Assembly (NCBI RefSeq): GCF_036023875.1
Contig: NZ_CP107931.1
Location: 2,356,001-2,420,000, forward strand
From: Mycobacterium sp. NBC_00419
GTDB taxonomy: Bacteria > Actinomycetota > Actinomycetes > Mycobacteriales > Mycobacteriaceae
Direction: 5' to 3'
Length of the DNA: 64,000 nt
Below the pieces are notes generated by a model. That model had not been told where the DNA came from. It worked only from the letters and a program-made list of their open reading frames with translations, and made no database searches. Made by a program: the position numbers and the translations under genes. Within the stretch, counting starts at the first letter, position 1, and every line of letters begins with the position of its first letter. Positions 43,586-55,114 of this stretch are shown piece after piece.

Positions 43586-44865
43586 CAGGCGTCCCAGGCC
43601 AGTCGGACACCGGAGAAGATCTGCCGCCGGATCGGATGGTCCCAGTTGCGGAAACTCGGCCGCAGGATGTCGGCGGCCACCGCCCACGACCCGCCGCGCA
43701 AAACCTTGTAGTCCCCGCCGAAGAAGGGCTCGGAGTAGCGCTGGTAGATCATCGGGGTGAATCCCGGCCACGGCCGCAGCTCCGAGGTGGTCCACTCCCA
43801 CACGTCACCGAGCATCTGCTCGGCGCCGTAGGCCGAGGCGCCCTGCGGGTAGGCCCCGACCGGAGCGGGGCGTAGTGCGTCGGCGCCGAGGTTGGCCAGG
43901 CGCGCGGTCGGCTCGCCGTCCCCCCACGGGTAGCGGCGGCGCTTGCCGGACAACGGGTCCCACGCGCAGGCCTTCTCCCATTCGATCTCGGTGGGCAGCC
44001 GTGCGCCCGCCCATGCCGCATACGCCTCGGCTTCGAAGAACGTCACATGCTGGACGGGTTCGTCGGCGGGAATCTCCTCGACGTAGCCGAACCGGGTGCG
44101 GCTGCCGTCAGGGTTCCAGAACTGCGGCGCGCTCAGGCCGGCCTGCATCCGATGCTCCCAGCCGCGTGCCGACCACCACTGCCGCTGGGTGTAGCCGCCG
44201 TCGTCGATGAACTGCCGCCACTCACCGTTGGTGACGGGCACCCGCCCGATCCGAAACGACGGCACCTCGACCCAGTGGGCGGGCCGCTCGTTGTCCAGGG
44301 ACAGCGGCTCGTCCCCGGCGTCGACACCGAGCACGAACTCACCGCCGGCGACGAGCACCGATGTTCCCGCCACCCCGGGACGGCCGGGCGGCAGGGCGGC
44401 GGGCGAGGTGAGGATCGGGGCGCCCGCGCGCAGGTTGAGCGCCTGCAACATGGTTTCGTCGTGCTGGTTCTCGTGACTGATCACCAGACCGAAGCGGAAA
44501 GCGAGTTCACCGTCGTGCTCGGGCGCAGCGTCGAGGGCGTCGAGCACCGCGGCGCGCACGGTGCCGCAGTAGGCACGGGACTGGGCTGGGGACAACAACG
44601 GCAGCTCGACCCGGCTGGCCCGGGTGTGGACGAAGGCGTCGTAGAGACCTTCGATGTTGGTGGGCAGCATGCCCGGCCGGTCCGGGTTGCCGTCACGCAG
44701 GAGCCACAGCTCTTCTTGCTGACCGATGTGGGCGAGGTCCCACACCAGCGGGCTCATCAACGGGTTGTACTGGCGGTGCAGTTCGGCGTCGTCGAAGTCG
44801 GTGAGCACCAGCGTCCGCTGCCGCGCCCGCTCGAGGTTGCGCGCCAATACCTCGCGGGAGATCAC
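43585..44865 (-). CDS. egtB: Sulfoxide synthase EgtB (non-heme iron)
   Basis: 426 residues. The N-terminal DinB-like domain holds the iron histidines: one in [11 protein letters not shown] and two in the HENQHDE (HX3HXE) motif. The C-terminal domain is of the formylglycine-generating/SUMF type ([17 protein letters not shown]). It couples hercynine to gamma-glutamylcysteine with O2. GTG 44865 overlaps the egtA stop by 4 bp (GTGA). Confidence 0.95.
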   Translation of the reverse strand: MISREVLARNLERARQRTLVLTDFDDAELHRQYNPLMSPLVWDLAHIGQQEELWLLRDGNPDRPGMLPTNIEGLYDAFVHTRASRVELPLLSPAQSRAYCGTVRAAVLDALDAAPEHDGELAFRFGLVISHENQHDETMLQALNLRAGAPILTSPAALPPGRPGVAGTSVLVAGGEFVLGVDAGDEPLSLDNERPAHWVEVPSFRIGRVPVTNGEWRQFIDDGGYTQRQWWSARGWEHRMQAGLSAPQFWNPDGSRTRFGYVEEIPADEPVQHVTFFEAEAYAAWAGARLPTEIEWEKACAWDPLSGKRRRYPWGDGEPTARLANLGADALRPAPVGAYPQGASAYGAEQMLGDVWEWTTSELRPWPGFTPMIYQRYSEPFFGGDYKVLRGGSWAVAADILRPSFRNWDHPIRRQIFSGVRLAWDA

Positions 44866-46151
44866 AGCTGGCCTCGGGCAAGCCGGCGAACCGCAGGCAC
44901 GATTCCGCTCTCGATGACCCGGTCGGCGACGTCGTCGGCGGGGCTTCGGCCGGCTTCCACGTTGTGCACCAACCGCTGCATGGACTCCGATAATTCCGCG
45001 GGCGCCCGATCCGCCACCGCAGCGACGCATTGGTTCGCGGCGACGTAGAGCCGCTTGTCGGCCAAACCCACGCGGGCCGCCAGGTCCCAGGCCGTCGACA
45101 CCGGTTCGACCGCTTCGGCGGCCACCTGCGCCGCCCGAGGGTCATCGAGCAGAGTCACCAGCAGGAACGCCAGGGCCGGCCACAGTGCGTCGGGCACGCT
45201 GTCGAGGTAGCGGATCTCCAGCCAGCCTCGCGGACGCACCGGGGGAAACAGCGTCGTCAGGTGGTAGTCGAGGTCGGCGATGGTGGGCTGCCGGTCACCG
45301 AGGCGGACCAGGTCGTCAGCCCAGTCGGCGAACGGTACGTGGGTGCTCACCGGCACCGCGTCCGGGGTGTGCACCAGCATCACCGGCGCCTTGAGCGCAT
45401 ACCGGGCCCAGTCGGTGCACGGATCGTCGGCACTGGCGCCGAGGATGGGCCCGCAGCGCGCGGAATCCAACTGGCCCCAGACCTGTTGCCGGGTGGACTG
45501 CCAGCCGGTGAACTTGCCGGACAGCAGCGGCGAGTTCGCCGCGATGGCGATCATCGTGGGGCCCAGCGCATGGGCCAGGCGCACCCGCTCGGCCCAGCCG
45601 CTCTGGGGGCCGGCCTCGAGATTGATCTGCATCGAGGCCGTCGACGTCATCATCGCCGCCGCCGCCCGCTCGGTTCCGCTGCCGGCGAAGTAGCTCTCCA
45701 TCGCCTGATACCTGTCGCCGGGGTTGATGCGCTGCGCGCGCCGCAACGGGTCGGCGCCCAGCAACACCAGGCCCAGCCCGGCGTCGTCGAACACCGACCG
45801 AATGGCGTCGCGGTCGGCGGTCATCGCGGTGATCGCCGCGAGCGGGCCGTCCAGCGGCGGCCCCGACAGTTCGACCGCCCCACCCGGCTCGACGGTGATG
45901 GCGCTGCCTCCGGCGAGACGGGGCACCGAGGCGATCACCTCACGCAGCTCGGCCCAGCCGGGGCGGCGGTGCGGATCGTCGAGGTCGAAGCAGTGCGCCT
46001 CGAGTTCCAGGCCGACCCGTCCGATCGGGCCGTCGCGCAGACAAGCCCCGGCGATGTGGGCAGCGGCCGCGTTGGCATCGGCCAGAACGCGCTCGTCAAC
46101 CCCCGGCCCGCGCTGCGCTCGGCCCGGTTGGGACGTGACGACGAACGTCAT
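44862..46151 (-). CDS. egtA: Gamma-glutamylcysteine synthetase EgtA
   Basis: 429 residues, matching Rv3704c. [38 protein letters not shown] and the substrate region [20 protein letters not shown] mark the GCS2-type ligase. It makes gamma-Glu-Cys, the sulfur donor for EgtB. ATG 46151 follows ATGGAGCTC, with GGAG 5 nt away; ATG 46160 is an alternative. It is the first gene of the egt operon. Confidence 0.93.
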   Translation of the reverse strand: MTFVVTSQPGRAQRGPGVDERVLADANAAAAHIAGACLRDGPIGRVGLELEAHCFDLDDPHRRPGWAELREVIASVPRLAGGSAITVEPGGAVELSGPPLDGPLAAITAMTADRDAIRSVFDDAGLGLVLLGADPLRRAQRINPGDRYQAMESYFAGSGTERAAAAMMTSTASMQINLEAGPQSGWAERVRLAHALGPTMIAIAANSPLLSGKFTGWQSTRQQVWGQLDSARCGPILGASADDPCTDWARYALKAPVMLVHTPDAVPVSTHVPFADWADDLVRLGDRQPTIADLDYHLTTLFPPVRPRGWLEIRYLDSVPDALWPALAFLLVTLLDDPRAAQVAAEAVEPVSTAWDLAARVGLADKRLYVAANQCVAAVADRAPAELSESMQRLVHNVEAGRSPADDVADRVIESGIVPAVRRLARGQL

Positions 46152-46200
46152 GAGCTCCATCTTCCAGCCCGCACCGACAAAACTCCCCGCTGATCGAGCA

Positions 46201-46217
46201 ACACGTCTGTGACGTGT
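46201..46217. promoter_or_regulatory. Inverted repeat upstream of the egt operon
   Basis: ACACGT-CTGTG-ACGTGT forms a 6-5-6 inverted repeat in the 90-bp gap before egtA, 50 bp upstream of its ATG. It could be an operator. It also lies just after the stop of the gene at 46242, read leftward, so a weak terminator hairpin is the alternative. Confidence 0.4.
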
Positions 46218-46241
46218 ACCCAAACTCCGGCGCCGTTACTG

Positions 46242-46895
46242 CTATTGACCCAGCGTGTTCTGCATCGCTCCGGCGAGCACATTGACCGCAGGACCGCCGT
46301 TGCCGGACTGACAGACCTTGGCCTGGAGCAGCACGTTCTCCCGCAGCCTGGTCTGGGTGAAACAGCGCCGATCGACACCGGCTTCCTGCTTGACCCAGAC
46401 CGCGTCGGTGGCGCTCGGCGCCGCTCCGCTGAACGACCACACCTCGGCGGTGCCGTCCTCGAGGTGCATGGCCGTGGTCTGACCCGAGCAACCGACGGTG
46501 CGGTCGACGACACGGTGGTAGGCGCGACCGGCGGCCTCAGGGGTGGCGAACACCCCGATCGCCTGCTTGACCAGATGGTTCTGGTCGGTGGCCGAGGTCT
46601 GGGTCACCGCGCCGTTGAACGAGGCGAGATCCGGGTCGTAGAACACCTCGGGCAGGCCGATGTCGGCCCAGTTGTTGCAGACCGGCAGGTCCACCCAGTA
46701 CGCCTGGACCGGATCGGTGAACACCGACTCCCACGTCATCGGCGCGCCGACGATATTGCCGACCGACCCCTTGCCGAGCACCGCGTAGGACACCACTCCC
46801 GGGTCTGACGGGCGGGCCGGCGCCGGTGCGGCCAGCGCGAGCGCGGCCGCCAGCGCGACGACCGCCGCGGCGGTGTGGCTGACCTCCTGGCGCAT
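46242..46895 (-). CDS. Secreted PknH-sensor-like protein (Rv3705c type)
   Basis: 217 residues from ATG 46895; ATG 46907 is also possible. A signal peptide (about 1-28, ALAAPAPARPSD) precedes a mature domain with four cysteines (in LPVCNNW, VGCSGQT, DRRCFTQ, AKVCQSG) matching the PknH_C-like extracellular sensor fold found in several mycobacterial lipoproteins. NNWADIGLPEVFYDPDLASFNG and VDRTVGCSGQT are typical. It is probably periplasmic. It lies 90 bp upstream of egtA on the same strand. The ligand is unknown. Confidence 0.78.
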   Translation of the reverse strand: MRQEVSHTAAAVVALAAALALAAPAPARPSDPGVVSYAVLGKGSVGNIVGAPMTWESVFTDPVQAYWVDLPVCNNWADIGLPEVFYDPDLASFNGAVTQTSATDQNHLVKQAIGVFATPEAAGRAYHRVVDRTVGCSGQTTAMHLEDGTAEVWSFSGAAPSATDAVWVKQEAGVDRRCFTQTRLRENVLLQAKVCQSGNGGPAVNVLAGAMQNTLGQ

Positions 46896-46928
46896 GCAGT
46901 CGATCATGCCAGCAATCGTCGGCGTGCC

Positions 46929-48380
46929 CTACTCGCCGAGGTTCGCGCGCACACCCTCCTCGACGGCCTTACCCAGATCCGGGTCGACGTTGCGCCAGTA
47001 CTCAAACACCCGCGACAGCACCGGCTCCTTCACGCCCTTGCAGACGTGGCCGATGATGTTGTGCGCCAGACGTTCTCGGGCCGCATCGTCGAGCACCTCA
47101 CGAACAAGTGAGCCGGCCTGGCCCCAGTCGTCGTCCTCTTGACGCAAGGCGTATGCAATTCGCACCATGTCCCCGTCGGAGGCCCAGTGCACCTCGGCCG
47201 CACGCGCCGGATCGGCCTGCGGCCCACCCATCGAGTTCGGCGCGTAGACGGGGTCGGTGACGTTGGCGATCCGCATCGCCCCGTCCTTGGAGTAGCTGTG
47301 CACCTCCACCTTCGGCGTGTTCACCGGAATCTGCTTGTAGTTCACCCCGAGCCGGTGCCGGTGAGCGTCGCTGTAGGAGAATCCCCGGGCCAGCAGCATC
47401 TTGTCGGGGCTCAGACCGGTCCCGGGCACGATGTTGTTCGGTTCGAAGGCGGCCTGCTCGATCTGCGCGTGATAGTCGGTGACGTTGCGGTTCAACGTCA
47501 TCCGGCCTACCTCGTGCAGCGGGTAGTCGCTGTGCGGCCACACCTTGGTCAGGTCGAAGGGGTTGAACCGGTAGGTCTTGGCATCCTCGAACGGCATGAT
47601 CTGGACGTGCAGGGTCCAGCTCGGGAAATCACCGCTTTCGATGGTGTCGAACAGGTCCCGCTGATGAGCGTCGCCGTCGGTGCCGGCCATCTGGTCGCCC
47701 TCCTCCTGCGTGAGGTGGTCGACCCCTTGGTCACTCTTGAAGTGGTACTTCACCCAGAACAGCTCACCGGCGCGGTTGACCCAGCTGTAGGTGTGGCTGG
47801 AGTAGCCGTTCATGTGCCGCCAGGTCTTGGGGATTCCCCGGTCCCCCATCAGCCAGGTGACCTGGTGGGCGGATTCCGGTGACAGCGTCCAGAAGTCCCA
47901 CTGCATGTGGTGGTCGCGAAGATTGCTGGACTGCAACCGCTTTTGCGATCGGATGAAGTTCTGGAACTTCATCGGGTCGCGGATGAAGAACACCGGCGTG
48001 TTGTTGCCCACCATGTCGAAGTTGCCTTCTGAGGTGTAGAACTTCAGCGAGAAGCCGCGCGGGTCCCGCCAGGTGTCTGGGCTGCCGCGCTCGCCGGCGA
48101 CCGTCGAGAACCGGGCCACCATCTCGGTCTTGGTGCCGGGGGCGAACACCGCGGCCCGGGTGAACGCCGTGACGTCCTGGGTCACCTCGAAGTGGCCGAA
48201 CGCCCCACCGCCCTTGGCGTGCGGCTGACGCTCGGCGATGCGCTCCCGGTTGAAGTTGGCCATCTGCTCGATGAGGTAGTGGTCCTGCAGCAGGATCGGG
48301 CCGTCGGACCCGACGGTCAGGGAGTGTTCGAAGCTGGGCACCGGAGCGCCGGCGTCGGTGGTTGCGTACTTCTCAGTCAT
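46929..48380 (-). CDS. katA: Monofunctional heme catalase (clade 3)
   Basis: 483 residues. The distal histidine H54 is in [13 protein letters not shown], the asparagine in [15 protein letters not shown] (about 122-135) and the proximal heme tyrosine Y336 in [14 protein letters not shown]. Its length puts it in the small-subunit class. It converts H2O2 to water and O2. No Shine-Dalgarno precedes ATG 48380, but a GTGGGTGTACCCAC palindrome lies in the leader. It is unlinked to furA. The gene is absent from this place in M. tuberculosis. Confidence 0.93.
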   Translation of the reverse strand: MTEKYATTDAGAPVPSFEHSLTVGSDGPILLQDHYLIEQMANFNRERIAERQPHAKGGGAFGHFEVTQDVTAFTRAAVFAPGTKTEMVARFSTVAGERGSPDTWRDPRGFSLKFYTSEGNFDMVGNNTPVFFIRDPMKFQNFIRSQKRLQSSNLRDHHMQWDFWTLSPESAHQVTWLMGDRGIPKTWRHMNGYSSHTYSWVNRAGELFWVKYHFKSDQGVDHLTQEEGDQMAGTDGDAHQRDLFDTIESGDFPSWTLHVQIMPFEDAKTYRFNPFDLTKVWPHSDYPLHEVGRMTLNRNVTDYHAQIEQAAFEPNNIVPGTGLSPDKMLLARGFSYSDAHRHRLGVNYKQIPVNTPKVEVHSYSKDGAMRIANVTDPVYAPNSMGGPQADPARAAEVHWASDGDMVRIAYALRQEDDDWGQAGSLVREVLDDAARERLAHNIIGHVCKGVKEPVLSRVFEYWRNVDPDLGKAVEEGVRANLGE

Positions 48381-48422
48381 GTCCGTGGGTGTACCCACTT
48401 CGGCAGGTTCTGCCCCAGACAG

Positions 48423-48459
48423 CGACGAGAGCCCAGCGCGGCGCACTGGGCTCTCGTCG
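48423..48459 (-). terminator. Strong hairpin between the Pro/Gly-rich gene and katA
   Basis: A perfect 14-bp stem (48423-48436 with 48446-48459; arm CGACGAGAGCCCAG) has a 9-nt loop. It lies just downstream of the gene ending at 48468 and upstream of katA. No T-run follows. Confidence 0.65.
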
Positions 48460-48467
48460 GTATCAGG

Positions 48468-48914
48468 TCAGGGGCGAGGTGCCGGGGTCGCGGTGGCTCC
48501 CGGGCCGCCGCCACCGGGCATCATCGGTCCGAAGCCGGGGCCGCCCGGGCCGCCGGGCCCGGGTCCGAAGCCTGGGCCGCCGAAACCACCGGGGCCGCCC
48601 GGGCCCATCGGACCCATCGGACCCATCGGCATGGGGAACATCGGCGGGCCGCCGCGATCGCGGAACTCGGAGTTGCCGTGGTGGCGCCAGCCACCGTCGT
48701 ATCCGCTGTGCCTGCCGAGCGCGAATCCGGTGAAGAAGACCGCACCGACGATGAAGATGACGCCCGCGACGATCGCGACCCAGGCGGCCACCTGATAGAG
48801 CCGGTTGGGCCGGTCGTTGCGCGCCGGCTCGACGTAGACCGGTGGCGGGGGTGGGGGCAGGGTGGCTACGGGGCCGGTGGCGGGTTCGTCGACCCGCTCT
48901 GGTGTATCGGTCAT
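48468..48914 (-). CDS. Single-pass membrane protein with Gly/Pro/Met-rich tail
   Basis: 148 residues. A polyproline stretch (LPPPPPPVYVEP) precedes one transmembrane helix (VAAWVAIVAGVIFIVGAVFFTGFALG, about 45-70). The tail consists of PMGPMGPMGPGGPGGFGGPGFGPG-like low-complexity sequence with a His/Arg patch (RHSGYDGGWRHHGN). The function is unknown. ATG 48914 is chosen because it begins an ordinary hydrophilic N-terminus MTDTPERVDEPATG; upstream codons look non-coding. Confidence 0.65.
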   Translation of the reverse strand: MTDTPERVDEPATGPVATLPPPPPPVYVEPARNDRPNRLYQVAAWVAIVAGVIFIVGAVFFTGFALGRHSGYDGGWRHHGNSEFRDRGGPPMFPMPMGPMGPMGPGGPGGFGGPGFGPGPGGPGGPGFGPMMPGGGGPGATATPAPRP

Positions 48915-49043
48915 CCTTCGATCATGCGAGCCGCGCACCCAGTGCGCCGTAGGAAGCGGCTTTGAAAAGGATGTGAATGACGGATCCAGGCCTGCGCGGC
49001 CGTTCCGGCACGCAACCGGTTCCCGACGCGCTATGAAGCATGG

Positions 49044-49544
49044 ATGACCAAGCTGCTCACCTCCCTGACCGAGGCCGAGTTCCTGTTGATCCGTGAGACC
49101 GAGCCAGCCGAGCTGACCGACCTCGACGAGGACGCGCTGCTGGAACTGCACCGCAGGATTCGGCGTGCCCGCAACAAGTACGTCGGGCTTTACCGCCGAA
49201 AGGGTGCGGCCAAGGTGTCGTCGAAAGGCGCGCGTGGCGCGGCCCGATCCGCCAACGAGCGCAACGGCACGAAGGCCGAGATCTTCGAAGGCGCGCTGGG
49301 GCGGGTGAGCAAGCAGCTCGGTATCGCCGCCACCCGCAGCGCCCGCGAGCTCAAAGCGGAGCGGCTGGCCCGGGCGCGTCAGGAAAGCTCAGCTCCGGCG
49401 CCGCCCGCCAAGGGCGCAGGCAAGGTGAAGTCGCTCGGGCGGGCCCGGGTGGACGAAACCCGTAAGTCCCCGGGCCGCAAGAAGCGCGAGGCCGGGTCGA
49501 AAGCGGCGGGCGCGCGACGGCAGGCCAAGCGCGACAGCCGCTGA
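49044..49544 (+). CDS. Basic Lys/Arg/Ala-rich conserved hypothetical protein
   Basis: 166 residues. The N-terminal part is helical and mixed in charge (LTSLTEAEFLLIRETEPAELTDLDEDALLELHRRIRRARNKYVGLYRR). The C-terminal half is very basic (KSLGRARVDETRKSPGRKKREAGSKAAGARRQAKRDSR), which suggests nucleic-acid binding. No catalytic motif is visible. I recall close homologues in other mycobacteria but no known role. It converges with the TauE-like gene, 2 bp between ends. Confidence 0.75.
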   Translation: MTKLLTSLTEAEFLLIRETEPAELTDLDEDALLELHRRIRRARNKYVGLYRRKGAAKVSSKGARGAARSANERNGTKAEIFEGALGRVSKQLGIAATRSARELKAERLARARQESSAPAPPAKGAGKVKSLGRARVDETRKSPGRKKREAGSKAAGARRQAKRDSR

Positions 49545-49546
49545 GT

Positions 49547-50338
49547 TCAGCGGGAGGTGTGCGTCCACGGCCCCAACAGCTCGGGCGCCCACACGCCCAG
49601 GGCCAGGTGTGCAGCCTCGAGGACCAGAACCAGGACCAGAAGCCGGAACACCCATTTGGCAGCGTGCGGCCCCAGCGCCAGACGAGCGCCCAGGAAGGCA
49701 CCGACGACACTGCCGACCGCGAGCAGAACTGCTACCCGCCAGTCGATCTCACCCTTGTCCGAGAAGACGACGAGCGATACGAGCGCGGCGATGCCCAGCG
49801 CGGTCACCTTGATCGCGTTGGCTTCGCGGATGGGAAAGCGGCCGGCCAACACCAGCACGGCCAGGGCGTAGGTTCCGGAATCCACGGCGATGAGCCCCGC
49901 CCACAGCCCGACGAAACCCATCAGGCCCAGCACGAGCGGTCCCCGGTTGGGGGGTCGATCGGTGCGATCGGCGGACAGCCATTTCGCGGGGTTGGCGAAC
50001 AGCAGCAGCAGCGCCACGACGACCGCGACGATCACGAGGTTCGTGGTGCGGACGTCGTCGAACATCGAGGCCAGGGATGCTCCCAGCAGAGCCCCCACGG
50101 CCACCGGGACTGCGAACCTGATTGCGTCCCGCCACGGCAGATGCCCGGCACGGTGGAATGCCCATGCGGCCGTTGCACATCCGATGACGATCGAAAGCCG
50201 GTTGGAGGCATTGGCGATGACCGGTTCGACACCGAGCATGATCATGACCGGGATGGACACCGCTGATCCGCTGGACGCCGCGGTATTGAGGAACGCCGCC
50301 ACGACGCCCGTCAGGATCAGGATCACGGCATCGGTCAC
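49547..50338 (-). CDS. TauE/SafE-family anion exporter
   Basis: 263 residues with about eight transmembrane helices. AAFLNTAASSGSAVSIPVMIMLGV and ALAVLVLAGRFPIREANAIKVTALG are typical of the TauE/SafE (DUF81) sulfite/organosulfonate exporters. GTG 50338 is the best start, since no ATG is in frame nearby. The same reading frame stays open upstream into the frameshifted DUF4185 gene, so automated callers may fuse the two; this is an artefact of the frameshift. It follows that gene by 80 bp. Confidence 0.82.
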   Translation of the reverse strand: MTDAVILILTGVVAAFLNTAASSGSAVSIPVMIMLGVEPVIANASNRLSIVIGCATAAWAFHRAGHLPWRDAIRFAVPVAVGALLGASLASMFDDVRTTNLVIVAVVVALLLLFANPAKWLSADRTDRPPNRGPLVLGLMGFVGLWAGLIAVDSGTYALAVLVLAGRFPIREANAIKVTALGIAALVSLVVFSDKGEIDWRVAVLLAVGSVVGAFLGARLALGPHAAKWVFRLLVLVLVLEAAHLALGVWAPELLGPWTHTSR

Positions 50339-50418
50339 GAGCGGAACCGCTCGCCGGAAACCATGGTCTTTATTAACACACTCGTCAAACACGGGTGTGG
50401 CGTTGTCGGTGACGGTTC

Positions 50419-51541
50419 TCAGTTGTCCCAGGGTTTGACCGGGTTCACCGCGAACTGCAGCACCCGATACGGCGCGCGGTCGCGCGGCGCGGTATTCCAC
50501 TGGCTGACGAACACCCGCACCTCCTCCAGCGTGGACCCCGGCGAGATGTAGCCGCCGTAGGGCTGCGCCAGCTGGTTGTCGCCGGATGCCGGCAGGGCGT
50601 CTGCCGGCTCGGGCCACTGCCCCGCCCGCACCACCGTGGTCACCGGTGCGCTGCCCAGCCCGGTCGGGTCGTAGGCGACTCGGACCTCCATGTTGCCGGT
50701 GCTGGCGTTGAAGTAGGACAGGACCGTCTTGCCGTCGATCTGGCGGATGCTCATCTCCCCCACCCGGTCCGGCCACAGCGGTGTCGGGGGCTTGTTCCAG
50801 CCGGCCCCTGCCGCCCAGCCCTGCCAGCGGCTCCTGTCCGTGAACGATTGCGGCACAACCCGATAGAGCACCGCCGGTCCGGTGCGCTAAGTTGTTGGCG
50901 ACGATGTAGACCCAGCCGGTCTGGGAGTCCGGCGCGGGGATCGGGTCGTAGTAGCCGCTGATCTGGGTCTGACGGCCGTCGGCGTAATCCGCCTTGCGTA
51001 CCGATCCCGGCACCGTCTGCCACCCTGCCCGGCCCGCTTCGGCTTTCACCAGGCGAGAGGTTTGCGGCACCAGGTTCTTGGTGGTGGTCACCAAAAGATA
51101 GTTCTGCCGGTTGATCGAGACGACGCCCGCGGGCAGTTGTGAGGATCCCGGCGCGGCGGCATCGGCCAGCAGTGGCGTGTCCACCCCGGTGACACCGGTG
51201 TAGCGCACGCCGTCCGGGTCGTCGACGGAGTCACCGGCCACCCGCAGCGCCACCGGCGAGAACCAGCCGCCGAAGCCGACTCCCTGACCGGCGAAGCTGT
51301 CACCGCAGATCTGCAGCAATTCGGTTGGGAATTCCATGAATTCGCACAGATCGGTGGCGCCGATACCGTAGTCGCGCGTCGGTGTACCGGTACCCGCGGT
51401 CGGACCGATGAGCACCACCTGACCCAGCCCCAGCGGCGGCAGCACCGGACCCGGCACCGGGCTCGGCGGATCGGCGGCCGCGACGGCAGATGGAACCAGT
51501 ATCGAGATCGACGAAATGGCGCATGCCACTCGCAGTTTCAC
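50419..51541 (-). pseudogene. DUF4185 secreted protein, frameshifted (Rv3707c type)
   Basis: The N-terminal frame starts at GTG 51541 (VKLRVACAISSISILVPSA, signal peptide, with GGGAG upstream) and reads well to GWVYIVANNL near 50890. The C-terminal frame resumes as RTGPAVLYRVVPQSFTDRSRW and runs to 50419 (QFAVNPVKPWDN). The junction has one extra base (TTAGCGC instead of TTGCGC), creating a +1 shift; in the second frame a TAG lies at 50887-50889. All other parts are intact, including the DUF4185 beta-propeller-like motifs (SGYYDPIPAPDSQTGW, QPYGGYISPGSTLEEVRVFVSQW). It is either a recent inactivation or a sequencing error. Confidence 0.85.
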
Positions 51542-51570
51542 GCCCAAACTCCCGTTTCGGCGTGCGGGGG

Positions 51571-53870
<2,300 letters not shown>

Positions 53871-53963
53871 TGTCTGCCCTTTCTGAAAGCGTGGGTTCGC
53901 CCATAAGGATAAGGGGTACGCACACCTGCTTTTCCCGCCGAGATCGGCGGTAACGTCCCAGCG

Positions 53964-54557
53964 GTGCCCGATCAACCCTCCGACCGCCACGCTCACACCC
54001 GGGTGCCGGTGCACCCGCCGATCGCAGCCCGGTGGAGTCCCCGGGCCTTCGACCCCGACGCCGTCGTCACCGACGAGCAGCTGACCGCCCTGCTGGAGGC
54101 TGCCCGGTGGGCTGCGACCTGGGGAAATCGCCAGCCGGTGCGGTTCGTGGTCGGCCGGCGGGGAGATGAGGCGTGTCAAGCACTGTCGGGCCTACTGAGA
54201 CGGGGCAACAGCTACGCGAAGGCGGCCGGTGCCCTGATCCTGCTGTGCGCCGACGAGGGCGAGGACGAGCGCACCGCGCTGTACTCCGCGGTCGATGCCG
54301 GAGCGGCAGCGGCCAACCTGGCGATCGAGGCGGTGTCCCAGGGGTTGATCGCCCATCCGATGGCCGGTTTCGATGTGGAGGCCGCCGCCTCGGTGTTCGG
54401 GCTGTCCGACGGGGTGCGGCCGCTGATCATGGTCGCTGTCGGCGCACTCGGTGACTATGACGCGATGGCGCCGGAGATCCTCGACCGTGACTCCCGGCCC
54501 CGCGAGCGGCTGGAGTTGGAGGATGTGGTGCTCAACTGGTCAGGAACAGGTCTTTGA
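53964..54557 (+). CDS. Nitroreductase-family flavoprotein
   Basis: 197 residues. [46 protein letters not shown] is the typical start of FMN-dependent nitroreductases, with the RxSxR-like FMN-phosphate contact (RWSPRAF). [27 protein letters not shown] completes the dimer interface. The substrate is unknown. The start is GTG 53964, divergent from ask. It overlaps the converging secreted gene by 18 bp. Confidence 0.85.
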   Translation: MPDQPSDRHAHTRVPVHPPIAARWSPRAFDPDAVVTDEQLTALLEAARWAATWGNRQPVRFVVGRRGDEACQALSGLLRRGNSYAKAAGALILLCADEGEDERTALYSAVDAGAAAANLAIEAVSQGLIAHPMAGFDVEAAASVFGLSDGVRPLIMVAVGALGDYDAMAPEILDRDSRPRERLELEDVVLNWSGTGL

Positions 54558-54980
54558 CAGCTGGTTGGTCACGTCGGTGATCTGATCGCTGAGCGCCGAC
54601 ATCTGGAAGACGATCACCGGCGCCGGGGCACCCGGGGCCCGGTTGTCTTTCTCGGCCCGCACCTTGGGCAGATCCGAGACGAACTCGTTGATCAACTGCG
54701 CCAGTTGGGTGGCCTGGGCCGCCAATCCGGGGTCGTTGACCTTCTGGGATCGCTCGGCCATCCCGTCGGCCCACTGCTGATAGAGGATGTCCTCAGCGGC
54801 GGTGGGCACGCCGGAGCCGCCTTTGGATTGGATGAGCTCGGACTGGCTCTTGTTGAAACTCAGCATGTCGATCACCGGCTTGCACTTCTCCGGCGGCTTG
54901 TCGAAGTACGTCCAGGCGGCGAACCCGGCCGCGATCACGAGCACGATGACGGTGAGGGTCCAGCGGGGCGGGCGGCGCAT
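54540..54980 (-). CDS. Small secreted or membrane-anchored protein
   Basis: 146 residues. An N-terminal hydrophobic helix (WTLTVIVLVIAAGFAAWTYF) is followed by a helical extracytoplasmic domain with two cysteines, C33 (PEKCKPVID) and C145 (SKTCS), likely disulfide-bonded. Helices include LIQSKGGSGVPTAAEDILYQ and LAAQATQLAQLINEFVSDLP. I do not recognise a family. It is divergent from amt. Confidence 0.72.
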   Translation of the reverse strand: MRRPPRWTLTVIVLVIAAGFAAWTYFDKPPEKCKPVIDMLSFNKSQSELIQSKGGSGVPTAAEDILYQQWADGMAERSQKVNDPGLAAQATQLAQLINEFVSDLPKVRAEKDNRAPGAPAPVIVFQMSALSDQITDVTNQLSKTCS

Positions 54981-55043
54981 GACCGTTGAGCGTAGCCGCG
55001 GGGTGAATCGTTAACCCGGCGGCAACACCGCGCGGAAGTCTAC

Positions 55044-55074
55044 GTAACAGAAACATTGTTCACTGCTAGTGAAC
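55044..55074 (+). promoter_or_regulatory. Putative GlnR binding region upstream of amt
   Basis: GTAAC (55044-55048) and GTTCAC-TGCTA-GTGAAC (55058-55074) lie 41-71 bp before the amt ATG. The AC-n9-AC spacing (55062-55063 and 55073-55074) agrees with actinobacterial GlnR half-sites, and the 6-5-6 inverted repeat is perfect. GlnR controls the homologous amt cluster in M. smegmatis, as far as I know. Confidence 0.6.
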
Positions 55075-55114
55075 GGCCCTACGTGCACGGGCCGCCCACC
55101 TCGCAGGAGATTCA

